From positions 1 through 64,000 of the forward strand of contig NMRB01000707.1 of assembly GCA_002633025.1 (NCBI GenBank): a stretch of DNA of 64,000 nucleotides, in the 5' to 3' direction. The notes beneath the pieces were generated by a model, which saw only the letters and a list, made by a program, of their open reading frames with translations, had not been told where the DNA came from and made no database searches. Positions 30,863 to 41,110 of the stretch are shown one piece after another. Position 1 is the stretch's first letter; each line of letters starts with the position of its first letter. This DNA comes from Notospermus geniculatus. Its lineage: Eukaryota > Nemertea > Pilidiophora > Heteronemertea > Lineidae. Both the position numbers and the translations under genes were made by a program.

Positions 30863-31008
30863 GATTCTGCGCTGTTGCGAGATAATCGAACGTACTGACG
30901 TGGTGGAACATGTCAGATACGATGTTTTCCGGATGCAATCCGAACTACACTGACAGATGATCCACCTATTGTGATTGTATTTGTTGACCGCTGATCGATA
31001 GCGAACGT

Positions 31009-31596
31009 TCAACTCTGGACTGCGTTTCCCACATACACCGCATGTCGATAGGTGATATCGGTCGATGGATCGATCATGTTATCTGATCGCGTGAGCAAAA
31101 CCGTTTTCTTGTCAAGAACGTCTATCGGAAAGAACGTGTCGCACGACATCGTTGCCGGTTTAACAATTTCGGTTACGTGCACAAATCGAGATAGGTCTCG
31201 TTCTAACACTTCTCGATATACGTTCGCCCCTCCAATCACGAACGTGGTCTCGATTCGGTCGCCGACCAACGATATCCAGGCGAGCGCATCGTTCAACGAT
31301 CGACACAGTTTGGCTCCGTCTACTTCAGATTGGTCCAGGGTACGTGATAGAACCACGTTTGATCGGTGTTTCAACGGTCTGGCGTTCGCCGGTAGCGATT
31401 CCCAAGTCTTGCGTCCCATGATCACAGCATTCTGCTTGGACACATCGGAAACATGCATGGTCGTGTCTCGAAATCGACGAATGTCGTTCGGGAACGACCA
31501 CGGAATCTGTCCGTTGAAACCGATGGCCCCTGTACCATGCGCGTACGATACGACAAGGTCTACGTTGGCCATGCTTGCTTCAGTGTCGTAACTCAT
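31009..31596 (-). CDS. Dihydrofolate reductase, 195 aa
   Basis: DHFR reduces dihydrofolate to tetrahydrofolate with NADPH, supporting thymidylate and purine synthesis. The family landmarks are in order: the substrate-loop segment GAIGFNGQIPWSFPND (residues ~24-39), NADPH-binding MGRKTWESLP (~66), SNVVLSRTL (~85) and FVIGGANVYREVL (~125). Length fits the family (about 160-200 residues) and the frame is intact, so an active enzyme is likely. A second ATG nine codons in (MANVDLVV) is an equally good start. DHFR occurs sporadically in large DNA viruses, usually as host capture. Repeat units flank this gene and its downstream neighbour on both sides, which suggests acquisition as a cassette. Confidence 0.93.
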   Translation of the reverse strand: MSYDTEASMANVDLVVSYAHGTGAIGFNGQIPWSFPNDIRRFRDTTMHVSDVSKQNAVIMGRKTWESLPANARPLKHRSNVVLSRTLDQSEVDGAKLCRSLNDALAWISLVGDRIETTFVIGGANVYREVLERDLSRFVHVTEIVKPATMSCDTFFPIDVLDKKTVLLTRSDNMIDPSTDITYRHAVYVGNAVQS

Positions 31597-31615
31597 TCGC
31601 TACTGAACCCCTACA

Positions 31616-32826
31616 CAGATGTTTTATTTATTTTATGATTTCGAGTCTCAAAATGTTCCTCGCACAACACTCCTGTTTTGTAAATCGCACCCCTCGTGAG
31701 GGAGACGACGTCTGTAATACATGTGGTGCCACCTCATCTATCTCGCTGGCCGAGGTCAGAACTAATGACTCTCACGCATCACAGGTGTGGTACATGTTTC
31801 ACACTGCGTACATTGGAACCTCGCGTGCCGAGGTTGATCGTGACGAGAAATCGAATGTTGCAACCTCGGTTCCGACGTGCTTAACTCTAGATGCACGCTC
31901 GTAGCATTGGGAGATAGGGCCCGAGACATTTACTGGTGGATGTCTACGGCCCGATCTCCCAATGCTATAGCGTGCATCTCGCGTGCATCTGGGCCAAAAA
32001 GTTGCACGCCGCCCCTAACGTTGGAAGTCAGTAGAAAAAACTTTCGGGTGGCCTATCCTTATAAAAGATATAAGATATATACATTCATTATTCCTCTCAA
32101 TAACTACCGGTGCCCTTTGTTAAAAAAATAAGATCGCCCCTTCCCAAAAATGTGATTTTCGGGGGTCGGAAAACGTCCTTTCGTAAACCGCACCCCTCCT
32201 AAGGGAGATGGGGTCCGAGGGGGATCTAGGGCCTAAATTCTCTAGTACCGGTGGCGCCATCTCACCGATCTCGCTGGCCGAGGTCGGAACTAACAGACGC
32301 ACGCGTGCCGCAGGCAGGTGTACACGGTTCGCACACGCTGTACATTCTAACCTCGCGTGTCGAGGTTGGTTCCTACGACAAACCCGATGTCGCAACCTCG
32401 CCTCCGACGTGCTTAACCCTAGATGCACGCTCGTAGCATTGGGAGATAGGGCCCGAGACATTTACTGGTGGATGTCTACGGCCCGATCTCCCAATGCTAT
32501 AGCGTGCATCTCGCGTGCATCTCGGCCAAAAAGTTGCACGCCGCCCCTAACGTTGGAAGTCAGTAGAAAAAACTTTCGGGTGGTCTATCATTATAAAAGA
32601 TATAAGATATATACATTCATTATTCCTCTCAATAACTACCGGTGCCCTTTGTTAAAAAAATAAGATCGACCCTTTCCAAAAATGTGATTTTCGGGGGTCG
32701 GAAAACGTCCTTTCGTAAACCGCACCCCTCCCGAGGGAGATGGGGTCCGAGGGGGATCTAGGGCCTAAATTCTCCAGTACCGGTGGCGCCATCTCACCGA
32801 TCTCGCTGGCCGATGTCAGAACTAAC
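31616..32826 (+). repeat. Repeat locus 2: tandem pair of ~535-bp units
   Basis: The same two-unit arrangement as locus 1 is present in the same orientation, with hairpins at about 31887-31980 and 32421-32514 (534 bp apart). The first ~430 bp are nearly identical to 27589-28033, beginning ACAGATGTTT(C/T)ATTTATTT. The right end (ACTAACGACTCGCGTCCTA) diverges from locus 1 soon afterwards. The TATA-rich block and A-rich tracts are conserved. I see no gene. Confidence 0.85.
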
Positions 32827-32943
32827 GACTCGCGTCCTATTTTTAATCACGCATACATAAACGGAAACGAGTTGAGTGGTTCATCGCGGGCTAACATATA
32901 TATCATTCTAGCTTCTGCACGCATCGAGGACAGACGACAGGAA

Positions 32944-33687
32944 ATGACACAGACCGACTTTATTCCGACGGAAGCGCCCTCCGCACCGACGGCGATCGGC
33001 GATGTGCAGGTAGGTGTTAGGAATGTGTCGTGCGTCGTCGGTTTTGTAACCGTACACGACGGGCGACGACGTACTTCGAAACACGTCTCTGCGCGTCGTG
33101 CAGTACACGACGACCGCCGCTTGTTCGTGTTAGAAGATGTTCTTGTGTACGTGTTGCATAAGATTGCCGATTCTGGTTATCTGTGGCAGAATGGGCTCGC
33201 GTCCCGAGCGTGATCGTACTTCAGCGATCTCGCGTTCTCCATCACTGTCGTCGCCTCGTCCATCACCACCGATCACGATCTCTCTCTTCAGATATTGGTG
33301 ACTTCCGCGATCCACGAGTTCATTCGCCGGCCCGTGTTCGCCGAAGACAGAGTGGAACTCTTGGACAGGTACGTGCACGCCGATAAGAATTCGCACCCGG
33401 TGCCCCAGTGTTACCAATCGATCGAAGAATTATACGAACGCGAGACGAAACCGAGTCGAAAATACGTCCCACGTTTTCTAGTGGACACGTACCCGAAGGC
33501 GTTTCTGGCCCCCGCTAAAGTTTCGAAGACGACGACGGGTTCGAACGGTAATTGCGAGTACGTGCCAAAGGAGAGAAGACGTAAACAGTCCTCGCCACGA
33601 CGGACGATGCCGTCGAACGACGACGATTACGAGTGCGTGCCGAAGGTGAGACGACGTAAACAGTCTGCTCCGCGACGGGTGATGTGA
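32944..33687 (+). CDS. Predicted two-exon basic protein with tandem NLS-like repeat, ~153 aa
   Basis: Exon 1 (32944-33009) starts at ATG and ends at a GTAGGT donor. Exon 2 (33292-33687) follows a long pyrimidine tract ending TCTCTTCAG. Both junctions are phase 0, so the frame continues. The C-terminal third contains two copies of a segment with C(V)PK-x-RRRKQS-x-PRR (around 33560-33610 and 33630-33680), rich in nuclear-localisation-type basic clusters. The middle part (HEFIRRPVFAEDRVELLDRY) looks helical. A TATA-like ACATATATATC lies ~45 bp upstream of the ATG, and AATAAA is found near 33875. Function is unknown; nuclear targeting is an inference. Confidence 0.5.
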
Positions 33688-34294
33688 TCGGCCGATGACG
33701 CGGTGTTATTCAACTCAAATGACACGTCGACATGTGCAAAGAACGTTACGGAACAAAGACCCTCGAAGATGAACCAACGTGTCCGATACGGGTGACGGGA
33801 TGATGTTGCTGCAAGGTCGTCGCAGACGGACTGTAAACACGCACGATCACAAGGTGTACATTTACGTGTCCGAATAAAACGATCAGTAAACTCGTACAAC
33901 CTCGTCTCCAGTGTACTAAATGGGAAATGTACGTAAATAACATTGGAAAATAGGACCACCAACCGTCACCTAGGGTCCTATCTCCTAATGATATTTGCGT
34001 GCATCTCCCGTGCATTTTGGTCAAAAGTGCCACGTTCCCCTCTAACGTACGCCAGTACAGATGTATTTCGACCGGTCTATCTTTATTTATCCATTATTCC
34101 TCGTAGCACGTACCGACCCCCCCCGTTGTTAAAAACACATCGTACTTCCCTAAAATGTGATTTTCGGGGGGGGGTCCGAAGACGCCCTTTCCTAAACCGC
34201 AAGATTCGTCGCGTTCGTCTGTTTTTTAGTATTCGTCTGCACCGGAAGGCGCCCCCGCTAATGTATACGTGACGGTTCGGAACAAGTGCGACGG
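33688..34294. repeat. Intergenic region with decayed repeat unit
   Basis: A 3' region with AATAAAACGATCA and CTCGTCTCCAGTGTACT (33874-33917) is shared with the sequence after the second BTB-like gene (37859-37895). It is followed at ~33960-34200 by a diverged dispersed unit (TTTTGGTCAAAAGTGCCACG, AAATGTGATTTTCGGG). The hairpin is reduced to remnants (GGGTCCTATCTCC). No gene is seen. Confidence 0.6.
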
Positions 34295-36238
34295 ATGGCA
34301 ACGGCACGTGCACCCGTCATGGAAACCGAAGACGTACGTTGGGAGCACCGCGACTACGTTGTGCCACGTGAGTTTGATTGTTTTCATTGTTCAACTTTAT
34401 CATCTGTCGTCCTTGTAACATGAAAAACAATAACTATCTGTACACCGGACGAAAGTTGTTCGCTTGTCAGTCCCGGTGAAAGATGCTGTATGACGAAACT
34501 GTGCATATATAATTGTTTGTAAACCGCATGGTTCCCTCGTGTCTTTGCAGTGCTCAGAAGCTTAGATGTGCGTATAGACGACGTCACGGCGTGGAAGTTC
34601 AATAAAACAAGTCCCTGCGATGTTCTGAGACTCTTCGGCGTGCACATAGACACCGTCACGCAACGGCGATTGTACGCGATGTTACAGAATATCGAAGATT
34701 CGGACGGAGACGACGACGACGACCAACTCGTCGAAGGCGTGCGCAACCTGCAGACCGGTAGCCAAGATTGCACGCGGGAACAATGCGCCGATCGCGGGCA
34801 TGACCCGTACGAGGACAAGAAGTGGACGAACGATAGACCGATACCCGCGCCCCGAGGTACGAAGCTCCTGTGCAAAGACGGAGAAGTGGTGACGGTCGCG
34901 GAGTCGTGCGTCGAACAACTGAAGAAATTCAGCAAATTCTTTCGCACTTGCGCGTCCTTCCGCTCTCGAAACGACGTCGGAAAGGATCGACACGTCGTGT
35001 CTCTCTCGAACATCCGGGCCTCCGTGATGCGGTGGATCGTGGACATCGTGAAAGAAAAGGTGCCGTTCGAGTGCTACTACGTCGACGTGCTCAACAATCT
35101 CGACATGGAGAGGTGGCCGGTAGACGTGCCCACCATCGACCTGTTAGATTCCTTGCAGTACCTACTAGCGCCGGAGTCGTTGAAGGCGTGCGCTGCTTAC
35201 AAATTGTTCACCGAGATCTCTTACAACAAATTGGACTCGTTTTTGACAATTCTAGAGGAAATCGATCTAAGCAACTACGTGACGATGAATTACGAGGCGC
35301 CGGACCTGTTTACCGAAGACGCGATGGTAGAAGACTCGCTGACAACGAAGTTGGTTCCCGTCAAATGGGTCGATCGGAATGGCACGCACGACGATGGTAA
35401 TAATTGCAGAGTGTTTCGCACCGTCAACACGGACGCGATGGAAAATCCTCCGTATAAGACTCCGCTGAAGGTGGCGGGAAGATTGGTGATGTGGTTCGGT
35501 CCCGTCGGAAATACGATCGATCTTCTGCGCCCGGTCGTGCACAGGGGAATGGGTATGAACACGATCGAGACGAAGGGCGGTCTCAAAAAAGCACTGGACG
35601 TGGCAAATCCAAAAGTGAAGAAAAAATTGCTCGCCATACAGACGCCGGGTGTCGGGAAGGAGGTCTACGCATTGGTATCTTACCATCCCAGCGTGACAGC
35701 GACCGAACTGGACCCCTTCATCTTTGATACGCACCAAGTTGATTCCATGGCCATCCCCAGAAACTGCGATCTGATAACCGGGGTCGTGTACGGAGGGAAA
35801 TTCAGAGAAGTGCTGCTACCGGACGTACCCACGGCGATCGCCTTCACGCTGTCCTACAATACGAACGGCATGTATAAGGTCATCAACGACTACAACCGCC
35901 TGACCAACCAAGATATCGATAAAATAGAATATAATATAGACACGTTATTGGCGGCAATACAGTCCGTCGATCCGCGTATGAACCGCGGCCTGTTCTACAT
36001 AAATACTAACTCCCAAGTGATCCTGATCTTTCCCGATGCGAAGAGGCCGAACGTATCCAGTGGTATCGAAGCGTGCGGATATTTCGTGGACCGTGTAAAT
36101 CAGGTCGCGTCCAACGACTATCTCCACATCTGCATGTGGTACGGGGATCACAACATGACACCGTTCATGTTCCAACGGTCATGTTTCGATCGTCCAATCG
36201 TCAACCGGTGGGAGACCCTGTTGCAACCTTACGTGTAG
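34295..36238 (+). CDS. BTB/POZ- or Skp1-like protein 1, predicted two-exon gene, ~586 aa
   Basis: Exon 1 (34295-34367) begins at ATG and ends at GTGAGT. Exon 2 (34551-36238) follows TCTTTGCAG; both junctions are phase 1 and the frame is kept. Residues ~130-235 resemble a BTB/POZ or Skp1 fold: VVTVAESC, FSKFFRTCASF, HVVSLSNIRASVMRWIVDIV, then the helical DLLDSLQYLLAPESLKACA. The C-terminal ~330 residues form a second region with no known relative beyond the paralogue at 36.4-37.8 kb. BTB and Skp1 proteins act as substrate adaptors of cullin ubiquitin ligases, so a role in redirecting host degradation is plausible. An acidic stretch (DSDGDDDDDQ) precedes the BTB-like part. Confidence 0.6.
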
Positions 36239-36424
36239 ACGTTCCGAGGTGTACGCTATACTATCGCTCGAAGCTAGTCACCCGCCGGTGTGTGGTGCAG
36301 CGGACACGTGCGGATCCATAATCCGAAAGTCCGTATATGGAAAGCCTGCCCTGTTACCATTGAACAGTTTTTATTTCATTCACTACTCGTCGGTGTCGAG
36401 GCCCTGACAAACAGTCGCAACACC

Positions 36425-37780
36425 ATGAAGATCGAGTGCAGAAAGGGAAAGTTGGTGACGGTACCGTGCGAAGCCCACCTGCGAACGTTCAGTAAGTTCT
36501 TTCGCGATCGTGCGTCATTCAGACGCGGCGAAGACGAAAGCTATGAGGACGTCGTGCACCTCCCCGACATCGAAGCCTCCGCGATGCAGTGGATCGTGAA
36601 CGTCTGTCACCAATTTCCAGGACATGGATGGTACATTGCCAATTGGAACATCGTGTTCGAACGTCTGAAGAAGGCCGCGTGGCCGGACGACGTTTCCACC
36701 GTCGACGTGTTGCTCGCCTTAGACGCCGTACTCGCACCGGAGATGTTGAAGATATGCGTTGCGCACAGGCTATTCACCGAGTTCACCTACGACGAGGTGG
36801 ACGGATTTCTCAAAACCATGGAAACGGTCAATCTACGCGACCTCGTGGCGATGAAATACGACGCACCGTGCATGTTTGCCGGCCGGACATACGAAACGGT
36901 GGAGATACGTGTCGACGACGAGATGTATCTCAATGCGGAAATTCTCTGTTATCACAGACCGAGAGTATTTCGCACCGCCAAAATGGATGCGGTGAACAAC
37001 CCTCCGTTCGAATCTCCGCTGACGGTGGCGGGACAATGTACGATGTGGTTCGACCAAGTCGGAGAGACGTTCGATCGCCCGTTCGATTGCAGGGGGCTGG
37101 CCATCAATCTGTTCGAATCGAGGCGTGATCTCGAAGCAGCGCTCACAGTCTCGAATCCGGACGTGAAGAAGAAGGTCTTCATCACGGACATCGATAAGAA
37201 ATACGCCATGTTGTCGTACCTTCTCGAGGCGAGACCGACCGAACCCGAGCACTTCATCTTTCGCACGTACAGACGCGATTTGTCGCGTGTGTCCAGCGAA
37301 TGCGACCTGCTGGACAATGATTTGAAGAGTGTGTACTCGTTACAGGAGATGTTGCGGAAAGAACTACCCACAGCGGTCGCCTTCAGATTGACCATAAAGA
37401 CGACCACCGGTCAGTACAACGTCGTGACCTTGCACGAACTCTTGATCCCGTCGGTGGAACAGACGATCAAGCGTAAAATAGACACGTTAGCATCGAGAAT
37501 ACGATCAATCGATCCGCTCATGGACCGCATCCTAGTTTACGTGAACGGACACTCAGAAGTGGTAGTACACTTTCCCTACGTCAAGGAATCAAACTTGCAC
37601 GAGGCCATCGTCAAGTGTGGACGCGTCGTCGCACAGTGCAATGACATCGCGTCCGCCGACGATCTCTCAGTCAGCGAGTTGTACACGTCGAGAGATACGT
37701 CGACGCCCTTGTACCACCGGTCGTGTTTGGGATTGAGAATCAACAACCTGTGGGAAACTTTGGTTCAACCGGACGTCTAA
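36425..37780 (+). CDS. BTB/POZ- or Skp1-like protein 2, 451 aa
   Basis: This is a paralogue of the preceding gene, in the same orientation 187 bp downstream. The ATG at 36425 starts almost directly in the BTB-like domain (MKIECRKGKLVTVPC, FSKFFRDRASF, VVHLPDIEASAMQWIVNV), so it lacks the ~125-residue N-terminal extension and intron of its neighbour. The remainder aligns along its length, including ENPPYKTPL/NNPPFESPL-type and VANPKVKKK/VSNPDVKKK-type segments. Strong divergence with an intact frame suggests an old duplication with both copies kept. The 3' flank shares AATAAAACGATCA and CTCGTCTCCAGTGTACT with the region after the 153-aa gene. An in-frame open extension upstream lacks an ATG. 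Confidence 0.6.
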   Translation: MKIECRKGKLVTVPCEAHLRTFSKFFRDRASFRRGEDESYEDVVHLPDIEASAMQWIVNVCHQFPGHGWYIANWNIVFERLKKAAWPDDVSTVDVLLALDAVLAPEMLKICVAHRLFTEFTYDEVDGFLKTMETVNLRDLVAMKYDAPCMFAGRTYETVEIRVDDEMYLNAEILCYHRPRVFRTAKMDAVNNPPFESPLTVAGQCTMWFDQVGETFDRPFDCRGLAINLFESRRDLEAALTVSNPDVKKKVFITDIDKKYAMLSYLLEARPTEPEHFIFRTYRRDLSRVSSECDLLDNDLKSVYSLQEMLRKELPTAVAFRLTIKTTTGQYNVVTLHELLIPSVEQTIKRKIDTLASRIRSIDPLMDRILVYVNGHSEVVVHFPYVKESNLHEAIVKCGRVVAQCNDIASADDLSVSELYTSRDTSTPLYHRSCLGLRINNLWETLVQPDV

Positions 37781-38425
37781 ACGTTAGCTTGCGTACGTAA
37801 TACGTCGAGAGGCGCTGTCGACACGGACGAACGAGATTGGATTGTAAAACATGCGGTAATAAAACGATCAATAAACTCACCTCGTCTCCAGTGTACTTTG
37901 TGAGATAGGGTCCTACACATCAACCGTTACCGCGTGCATTTTGGCCAAAAGTGCCACGCCCACCCCTAACGTTCAAAGCCAGTACATTTGTATTTCGGGC
38001 GGTCCATCCTTATAAGTGATATAAGATATCCTCGTAACAAGTACCGGTGCCCTTTGTTAAAAAAAATAAGATCGATCCTCCCCAAAAATGTGATTTTCGG
38101 GTGTCCGAAACTCCTTTCGTAAACCGCACCCCTCGCAAGGGAGATGGGGTCCGAGTGGGTCGAGGGCCTAAATTCTCTAGTACCGGTGGCGCCATCTCAC
38201 CGATCCCGCTGTCCGAAGTTGGAACTAACGAGTCGCGTTGCTGATGTGTGCGTGTTACTGTACATGGTCCGCAGATTCATTACGCCGGTGATGTATGGGT
38301 CACATGACCCGTCTAACACGAGTTATAGGTCGATCATGGTCTGGACAAGATCAGAAGCGAATTCTGCCTCGCCGAGTGAAGTTGTCGTCTCTCCGGTTCA
38401 TACGTGCTCATAATATATCGACAGG
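37781..38425. repeat. Intergenic region with decayed repeat unit
   Basis: After the poly(A)-type AATAAAACGATCA (37859), a diverged dispersed unit runs from ~37900 to 38228: TTTTGGCCAAAAGTGCCACG, a TATA-poor remnant (CCTTATAAGTGATATAAG), AAAATGTGATTTTCGGGTG and GGTGGCGCCATCTCACCGAT. The hairpin is lost. A TATA-like CATAATATATCG sits just upstream of the next gene. No gene is seen. Confidence 0.65.
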
Positions 38426-40874
38426 ATGGCCCAGATAACCGGTACAAATGCGGTACGTACTCAATCGTCGTATTCGGTGTTTCTTTGCCGTTCTTTCATC
38501 CGCTTGCTCGTTCGCTCGCATCACGTCGATCGACATCCTCCACGTGTCCGTGTTCCGTTTTTCAGGTCGTGCGCAACACACCGAGCAAGGCGATGGGGAG
38601 AAGAATCGCACAGATCATGGCGAATGCCATCTACTACGGATACAACATAGAGGGGAAGATATCGGACGACCACAGAGCGGCATACAAGTACCTGAAGAAT
38701 AGGGAGCACCGATTCGCGGCGGGCGAGGTCTTCGTGGACCACGTGAAAGAATGTCAAATCCGTCTCCTCTGGAAGGAGCCGTCAAACATCAACGACATGG
38801 ATGAGACGGCGAGAAGTGAGTACCACTGCGAGAAACGAGAACGTTGTCTGGGAAGGAGATTCGCCAGGGACGACGACAGCGTGGTCTACCGGATAGTCCC
38901 GTACGTCGACGAGGTCGCGGATATCTTTCGATTCTTTAACTGGGCGGGTCCGGACAACGTGCGTTACACCAGCAGGAAGGCCTCGCGGTACTATTCCGGT
39001 TTTTCCGTGTTTAGCGTCACCAAGTTTGCGGAGCGAGACGATTGTCGTGCGTTCATCACCTCGGTCTCCACTAGACGAACCTTAACAGACGAAGACCGCG
39101 GTGCGTACGCCGTGGTGGGTGCCACCCTCACGGAGGATAGGGTCACGCAATCTTGTCGGTCGAGAGATTCGGACGACCAGCGACGGAGACTCTTAAATTT
39201 AGAGATTGCCGTCATCAAACAACAGAACAAACTCGACGAACTCGAACCGATAAAGGAGTGGTTCGCGAGATACGTGAATTCGGCACCTGCGGGCGTGGAC
39301 GCAGATCGAACTCGATGCGAAGACGACGGTGGAATACTGGCCCGTGCCATTCGGGCATCCGGCATCTCCTGTTCGCCGGCGAAAGTAGAGGTGGGTGTAG
39401 AGGACGAAGTGTCGACGTCGACGCCGTGCGGCCGTTACGACCATTCGTCCACCGTGACGTACTCGCACGTGGAACCCGCACGCACTCGCCACGACAACGC
39501 CACCGCCGTCAACGACGACGATCTCGTGATCGACGAGTTAACACACGGACCCGAGGACGACAATGACGACGATCCGGTGATCGATTTGAACAGCGAACCC
39601 GAGGACGACAATGACGGCGATCTGGTGATCGATTTGAAACGCGAACCCGAGGACGACATTGACGAGTTCTTTTCCCGGGAAAAAGACGACACGTCCGTCA
39701 TGGTCGCAGAGTACGTGAGCGGTTTGACGGACGATCGACTGAAACGCTGTCTGAACGAGGTGAACGCGAGAATCGATGAAACCGAGGAAGTCTGCACGGA
39801 GCTCGGGAAGTCACTAACCAGTTTTACCGATTCGGTATACTGTGCGTTCGAGACTGAAATGTTGGAGCTGTTGACGAAAGACAAGAAGATGAAAGCAACC
39901 TCGAAGGCCGTGAACGTACTCGCCAAAATGTTGTCGATGTCGCTGGTGAGTGACACGGCGATAGAGATCGTCATCGAGACCTTGAAGGGTGAGTAGACTT
40001 TTTTGTATATCGTTTTTATTATTCTCACCTTCAGTTTCGTTCGCGTGTCCGACGGTATGGTCGACCCTTCGGACGTCACTCGCTCACTCGCTCTCTCCAT
40101 CTCTCTTCAGCCGTGCCGTTCGCGTCCGTCCCTCAGGCGAATTTGTCGTCGTGCCCGAAGCCGACCGAGGACGTCAGGATACCGCACGTCGGATTGATTT
40201 ACAAGACGAGTCTCGACCGACTGTACTCGCCGACGGGTCGACTTGACGACGTCGTGGTGGAGGCCGGCGTGCGGTACGTCGTGTGGGACGCGAAACAACG
40301 TCGGAAGGCCGCGAAGGATGCGAGGTCCGATCGCGTGTACACGGTGAACTCTCAGGAATTCGTCGCGTGGGCGCAGGGCAAGACCACGTATCGCAGAAAC
40401 CATCCCACTCGCCTATTCGGTCGCGAGGTCGACACGGACGTCGATGTCACTTATATCATGCCGTGTTACATCGAGAGCATCGACGGCTGGACATCTGGCG
40501 TCTCGGCGTGTTGTTCGACTGACGGTTACTGGGCGGTACTGATCGCCGAACGGAAGGCACGAGGAGATAACATCATATCGTATCTGGACAGTCTGTGGGA
40601 CCCGGGCGACATTCGCAAACGTTACGCACTCAACTTGTGGAATAGGAACGTGTCGGGCGTGTGGAACGAAACGGATTTGTCGTCCCCAATGCAGACTGAC
40701 CACGCAAGCTGCGGTGTGCATGTCGTGGAGAACGTACACGCCTACATGTTGTTGGGTGCGAAGAAGTTTCGGAAGGAATTCTGTACTGTGCACCGACCGG
40801 AGCACACGGCCTTATTCCGTCGCTTTCTGCTCCGCAGATTTTATGACATGACATCCTCAGAATTGGGACTATAG
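38426..40874 (+). CDS. Ulp1/adenain-type (C48-like) cysteine protease relative, predicted three-exon gene, ~737 aa
   Basis: Exons 38426-38452, 38566-39988 and 40111-40874 join at GT-AG sites (GTACGT, GTGAGT; TTTTTCAG, TCTCTTCAG) with matching phases 0 and 1. Exon 3 holds the protease-like domain: YWAVLIAE, then YLDSL with the presumed Asp (40587-40589), then MQTDHASCGVHV with Gln and the Cys nucleophile (40710-40712). The His that pairs with the Trp in this family is replaced by Tyr (40527-40529), so activity is doubtful. Exon 2 is long and helical with three acidic repeats containing EPEDD(N/I)D and a coiled-coil segment near residues ~385-470. C48 enzymes cleave SUMO, ubiquitin-like or viral precursor proteins; this one may act by binding only. 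Confidence 0.6.
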
Positions 40875-41110
40875 GAGTGTTTTTCGTGTGATTAACGTTA
40901 CTGACAACGACAACGGTGTGGGTTACACGTGCATTCGTGTTAATGAACAACTTATACACCTCGTCCGTTACCGACATTTACAATTCCGGAACATGTACAA
41001 TTAGTTATAGCGTGCAGTTATTGGTCGACGTTACGCACATGCAAATATATATACACACGTCACAGTTCGATTTCTATTACACGAGTGTTCGTCTTGTATT
41101 TATTGTTCAT
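40875..41110. other. Convergent intergenic region
   Basis: The 3' ends of the protease-like and 866-aa genes face each other across 236 bp of AT-rich sequence with ATATATATACAC near 41046. No gene or clear element is visible. Confidence 0.3.

Noticed and set aside
26838-32826. Short frames inside the ~535-bp repeats
   Set aside because: They change length and frame between copies, which argues against a conserved protein.
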